Shown one piece after another: positions 60,690 to 64,000 of a DNA stretch of 64,000 nt. Position 1 is the stretch's first letter. The number at the start of each line of letters is the position of its first letter. A model generated the notes under the pieces. The model did not search any database. It had not been told where the DNA came from and saw nothing but the letters and a program-made list of their open reading frames with translations. The DNA comes from Pedobacter mucosus. Lineage in GTDB: Bacteria > Bacteroidota > Bacteroidia > Sphingobacteriales > Sphingobacteriaceae. Both the position numbers and the translations under genes were made by a program. The stretch is taken from contig NZ_CP087585.1 in NCBI RefSeq assembly GCF_022200785.1, positions 1,550,001 to 1,614,000 on the forward strand. Direction: 5' to 3'.

Positions 60690-60891
60690 CGTCATGCTTA
60701 ATTTATTCAGTACTTCACTTTATGCGTTAAGATCCTTAAATAAATTCAGGATGACGACCGTTCGTGTCTAGCTATGAAACATATTTCATTTTCCTATAAA
60801 CATAATTTATGTTCATATAAGTTTCCTAATTAATAATTCTAATTGGCCATTTGCCTAACCACCTCGTCATGCTGAATTTATTTCAGCATCT
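60690..60891. repeat. Two family B repeats in the 349-base convergent gap
   Basis: Bases 60690-60756 are a full family B copy (CGTCATGCTTAATTTATTCA ... TTCAGGATGACG). Bases 60865-60891 are a left half (CGTCATGCTGAATTTATTTC then AGCATCT). Between them, 60799-60813 is the exact palindrome AACATAA-T-TTATGTT. The rest of 60639-60987 holds only the terminator described separately. Confidence 0.8.
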
Positions 60892-60921
60892 TTCAGTTTA
60901 GGCACGCTTGTAAATTCAAAA

Positions 60922-60952
60922 AAAGCCAATAACTCGAAAAGTTATTGGCTTT
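60922..60952. terminator. Bidirectional terminator between zinc dehydrogenase and araA
   Basis: AAAGCCAATAACT (60922-60934) is perfectly complementary to AGTTATTGGCTTT (60940-60952), with a five-base loop. A-rich sequence precedes it and T-rich sequence follows, so it can act on both convergent transcripts. Confidence 0.85.
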
Positions 60953-60987
60953 AGATTTTAGGATTTACTAATTATCAAAAGAACTTT

Positions 60988-62478
60988 CTATTTATAAAAA
61001 ACATCATTCCATTGCAACTCGTTTCTTAACTGATTAATTTTTGTATCCGCACCAATATTGATGTATTCCAATCCAGCGATATTTGCAAAATCATGTAAGT
61101 GTTCAGTAGTTAAATTTTGACTATAAGCCGTATGGTGTGCACCACCAGCATAAATCCATGCTGCACAACCAGTTTTCATATCTGGAAGTGGCTTCCAAAG
61201 AACACGGGCAACAGGAAGATTTGGTAAATCATGTTCAGCATCTACAGCCTTTACTTCATTGACTAGCAACCTGAAACGGTTACCCATATCAATTAAAGAT
61301 GCATTTAGAGCATCGCCACCAGCTACGTTAAATACCAAACGAGCAGGATCTGCTTTGCCACCAATACCTAAAGGATGAACTTCTAAACTTGGTTTCCCAC
61401 TTGCTAATGAAGCGTCTACTTCCAGCATATGCGAACCCAGAACCATGGCATTTTCTGGATCAAAATGGTAAGTATAATCTTCCATAAAAGCATTGCCACC
61501 AGCAAAACCAGCGCCCATAACTTTACAAGCACGAACTAAAGCAGCTGTTTTCCAATCACCTTCTCCAGCAAATCCATAACCATCGGCCATTAAACGCTGA
61601 GCAGCAATTCCAGGTAATTGAATCATACCATGCAGGTCTTCAAATGTATCTGAGAAACCTTTAAAACCACCATCTTCCAAGAATTTTCTTAAACCTAATT
61701 CGATTTTAGCAGCTTCGTAAACCGACGAATGTCTGGCACCACCAACTTTTAAATCATCAGCGATCTCATAGGTATCCGCATATTCCTGCAGTAAAGTTTG
61801 AATCGATTCCTCACTTATTCCATTAATTACAGCTACTAAATCACCTATGCCATAAGTGTTTACAGCAAAACCAAATTTCATTTCAGCTTCAACTTTATCG
61901 CCATCTGTAACGGCAACATAACGCATGTTATCACCAAAGCGGGCAAATTTGGCACCTTGCCAGTCATGCCATCCAGCTGCTGCTCTACACCAAGTGTCAA
62001 CTTGAGAAATAACTTCTTCATCTTGCCAATGGCCAACCACAACTTTACGATCTTTACGCATTCTCGTTACCATAAAACCAAATTCACGATCACCATGAGC
62101 ACTTTGATTTAGGTTCATAAAATCCATGTCAATCGAACTCCATGGAATATCCCGGTTAAATTGAGTATGTAAATGCAATAATGGTTTTTGTAAAATTGTT
62201 AAACCCCTAATCCACATTTTAGCAGGAGAGAAGGTATGCATCCAAGTGATAATGCCGATACAATTTTCGTCGATATTTGCTTGTTGTATGGTTTCATAAA
62301 TTTCTTCTGTAGTTTTCACAATAGGCTTATAGACTACAGAAACCGATATTTTTCCATTTTGATTAAGTGATTCAGCTACTTGTTGCGCATGCTCAGCTAC
62401 AAGTTTTAGCGTTTCTTCACCATATAAATGTTGGGTTCCTGTGATGAACCAAACCTGAAATTTTTTTAAATCAATCAT
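60988..62478 (-). CDS. araA: L-arabinose isomerase
   Basis: This 496-residue cytoplasmic enzyme converts L-arabinose to L-ribulose. The start [18 protein letters not shown] is diagnostic, followed by [54 protein letters not shown] with the metal-site Glu, and a C-terminal region with [14 protein letters not shown]. Length matches the family. It is the last gene of an araB-araD-araA operon. It supplies the route for arabinose freed from pectin by the GH43, GH127 and related enzymes. A 411-base gap separates it from araD. Confidence 0.98.
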   Translation of the reverse strand: MIDLKKFQVWFITGTQHLYGEETLKLVAEHAQQVAESLNQNGKISVSVVYKPIVKTTEEIYETIQQANIDENCIGIITWMHTFSPAKMWIRGLTILQKPLLHLHTQFNRDIPWSSIDMDFMNLNQSAHGDREFGFMVTRMRKDRKVVVGHWQDEEVISQVDTWCRAAAGWHDWQGAKFARFGDNMRYVAVTDGDKVEAEMKFGFAVNTYGIGDLVAVINGISEESIQTLLQEYADTYEIADDLKVGGARHSSVYEAAKIELGLRKFLEDGGFKGFSDTFEDLHGMIQLPGIAAQRLMADGYGFAGEGDWKTAALVRACKVMGAGFAGGNAFMEDYTYHFDPENAMVLGSHMLEVDASLASGKPSLEVHPLGIGGKADPARLVFNVAGGDALNASLIDMGNRFRLLVNEVKAVDAEHDLPNLPVARVLWKPLPDMKTGCAAWIYAGGAHHTAYSQNLTTEHLHDFANIAGLEYINIGADTKINQLRNELQWNDVFYK

Positions 62479-62557
62479 TATATATTTATTTAATTAGTTC
62501 TTTTTTATTTAATCCACGGCCTGTAATTAAACAGAAAAAGATTAATATTTTTTTTTA

Positions 62558-62775
62558 TTTGAAAAGCAAGGCTCTGTTTTCATCGGTTCCGATAGTCCTG
62601 CTTTCCGTTTTATTTGGCCATGAAAAATGGCCTGCATGCTCACTCCAATCAGGTTTAATTTAATAGGGTAAACCTTTCTTAATAAACCCGACAGGAGCGG
62701 CAGCCCCAATTTTTATTGGGCTACAGCGAATGGCGGGAATTCAGATCCTAAGAACTACTGTACCTGCTTTTCAAA
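62558..62775. repeat. 218-base element with perfect 11-base terminal inverted repeats between araD and araA
   Basis: TTTGAAAAGCA (62558-62568) and TGCTTTTCAAA (62765-62775) are exact inverted repeats. Inside are GGCCAT/ATGGCC (62616-62632), AGGTTTA/TAAACCT (62651-62675) and AGCCC ... GGGCT with an adjoining AAT/ATT (62702-62722). No gene is visible. It may be a miniature mobile element or a structured part of the araD-araA transcript. Bases 62479-62557 and 62776-62889 show nothing else. Confidence 0.6.
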
Positions 62776-62889
62776 ATATTTTTAAGCTAGTAATTTTAAT
62801 GCCAGTCATTTAGGATGCTGCTTAAAACTGTCTACAACTTAAAGACAGATTTTTCGTTCCCCAGAATGATAAACTAAACGCCTAATTAC

Positions 62890-63591
62890 TTATTTCTGCC
62901 CATAATAAGCATCAACGCCATGTTTGCGCTCAAAATGTTTTTTAACCAAAGAATCTTTCAACTTAGGAGCCGACGGATTAATCTGTTGAGTAAGCAAAGC
63001 CATTTGTGCCACAGCTTCTAAAACTGCACTATTATAAACCGCTTTTTCGGCTGTTTTGCCCCATGTAAAAGGCGCATGATTACCTACTAAAATCATTTCA
63101 ACTTCTTCGTAACTTAATCCAAGGCTTGCCAGATGATTGATGATTTGAAAACCTGTTTCGTGTTCATAATTACCTTTAATCATGTCATCGTCCATTGGTG
63201 GCGCACAAGGAATATCGACCGTTAAATGATCTGCATGGGTGGTACCAAAAATTGGAATTGCTTTTTGAGCCTGAGCCCAAGCCGTACCATAGGTAGAATG
63301 TGTGTGCACAATTCCACCAACACTTTCCCAATTTTTGTATAAAACAGCATGCGTTTTAGTGTCCGAAGATGGTCGCAAATTACCTTCAACAGTGTTGCCG
63401 TCGAAATCAACAATCACCATTGAATTTACGGTAAGTTGGTCATATGGAACACCGCTGGGTTTGATGGCAAAAACACCTTCATTGCGATCAGCAGCACTAA
63501 CATTTCCAAAAGTAAATAGCACAAGTCCTAGTTTTGGTAATTGCATGTTTGAAGCATATGCCTGCTCTTTTATGGCTTGATACTTACTCAT
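62890..63591 (-). CDS. araD: L-ribulose-5-phosphate 4-epimerase
   Basis: This 233-residue cytoplasmic enzyme converts L-ribulose 5-phosphate to D-xylulose 5-phosphate. Class II aldolase features: LVLFTFGNVSAADRNEGVFA, AIKPSGVPYDQL, LRPSSDTKTHAVLY, and the zinc histidines in GIVHTHSTYGTAWAQA, plus PIFGTTHADH and EMILVGNHAPFTWG. Length and motifs match bacterial AraD. The start overlaps the end of araB by four bases, so the two are translationally coupled. Confidence 0.97.
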   Translation of the reverse strand: MSKYQAIKEQAYASNMQLPKLGLVLFTFGNVSAADRNEGVFAIKPSGVPYDQLTVNSMVIVDFDGNTVEGNLRPSSDTKTHAVLYKNWESVGGIVHTHSTYGTAWAQAQKAIPIFGTTHADHLTVDIPCAPPMDDDMIKGNYEHETGFQIINHLASLGLSYEEVEMILVGNHAPFTWGKTAEKAVYNSAVLEAVAQMALLTQQINPSAPKLKDSLVKKHFERKHGVDAYYGQK

Positions 63592-64000
63592 GATAAATAA
63601 GGCTTAACATCTTTTTTACTGTATTTTTCTAAATACCTACCTAAGCCAAGGTATTGTTGGTAATGCTGACGGTAAAGTTTTTGCTTCTTCAAATTTGGTT
63701 TGTATTCTTTTTCAAACCCAGTTCCCATTCCTGCCATAGCCGCTTCAATATTTGGATAAATACCTGCAGCTACAGCGGCAAACATTGCTGCGCCTAAAGC
63801 ACAAGTATGTTCAAAACGATGAATGCGAATAGGCATTTCCAAAACATCAGCCATCATTTGCATAATATATGGTGATTTTTTAGCAACGCCACCAATGCCA
63901 ATAATTCCTTTAACAGGCACGCCTTGTTCCTTAAAACGATCTACAATTGCTTTAGCGCCAAAACAAGTTGAAGCGGCCAAAGCACGGAAAAATCTTGGTG
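63588..64000 (-). CDS. araB: Ribulokinase, C-terminal part (partial)
   Basis: The frame is open from the window edge to the stop at 63588 and encodes the last ~137 residues. The FGGY-kinase C-terminal pattern is present: RALAASTCFGAKAIVDRFKE, VKGIIGIGGVAKKSPYIMQM, DVLEMPIRI, and TCALGAAMFAAVAAGIYPNI. These match ribulokinase, which phosphorylates L-ribulose. The gene overlaps araD by four bases, and the order araB-araD-araA supports the call. The start and the operon promoter lie outside the window. Confidence 0.93.
   Translation of the reverse strand, partial: PRFFRALAASTCFGAKAIVDRFKEQGVPVKGIIGIGGVAKKSPYIMQMMADVLEMPIRIHRFEHTCALGAAMFAAVAAGIYPNIEAAMAGMGTGFEKEYKPNLKKQKLYRQHYQQYLGLGRYLEKYSKKDVKPYLS

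Noticed and set aside
62479..62889. Known riboswitch between araD and araA
   Set aside because: The hairpins do not match any riboswitch pattern that I recognise, and the perfect terminal inverted repeats fit a mobile or repeat element better.

Overview
The window looks like a Bacteroidetes chromosome, most likely Pedobacter or another Sphingobacteriaceae. It is AT-rich, full of secreted glycosidases of families typical of that phylum (GH2, GH43, GH78, GH106, GH127, GH140, DUF3826, DUF5703), lacks clear Shine-Dalgarno sites, and almost every gap carries palindromic repeats that I recall from this group. The genus is inference; the gene content is read directly.

Layout. Bases 1-30030 (+) form a long co-directional pectin gene set: pectate-lyase-like proteins, a beta-helix/DUF6298-type protein, a GH140-like apiosidase, GH43-like and BNR propellers, an SGNH acetylesterase, GH2, GH78, DUF3826, an alpha/beta hydrolase, a TIM-barrel epimerase, a beta-helix protein with a C-terminal rhamnose-mutarotase-like domain, a Gfo/Idh/MocA oxidoreductase, a sodium:solute symporter and another GH78. 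Bases 30416-31189 (-) encode an IclR regulator, divergent from the second block. Bases 31445-41203 (+) hold GH78, a propeller glycosidase and two GH2 enzymes. Bases 41401-49285 (+) hold an unusual tightly coupled cytoplasmic module: two solute-binding-protein-like proteins without signal peptides, two class III CoA-transferases, a Gfo/Idh/MocA oxidoreductase, a MaoC hydratase and a FucP-like MFS permease. Bases 49285-60638 (+) continue with GH106, GH127, a second SGNH esterase, a DUF5703 protein, an SDR and a zinc alcohol dehydrogenase. Bases 60988-64000 (-) are the arabinose operon araB(partial)-araD-araA.

How it fits together. The secreted enzymes would deacetylate and dismantle pectin, especially rhamnogalacturonan with rhamnose, galactose, arabinose and perhaps apiose decorations. 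The symporter and MFS permease would import sugars. The SDR and zinc dehydrogenase suggest oxidative, non-phosphorylated sugar catabolism, and AraBDA handles L-arabinose. The CoA-transferase/MaoC module has no obvious substrate and is the best candidate for an undescribed pathway. No SusC/SusD pair is present in the window.

The second theme is repeats. At least five repeat families fill the gaps and enter coding sequence, where they encode signal-peptide cores, N-terminal extensions, a C-terminal tail and a stop codon. A small GIY-YIG nuclease gene is enclosed by copies of the commonest family.
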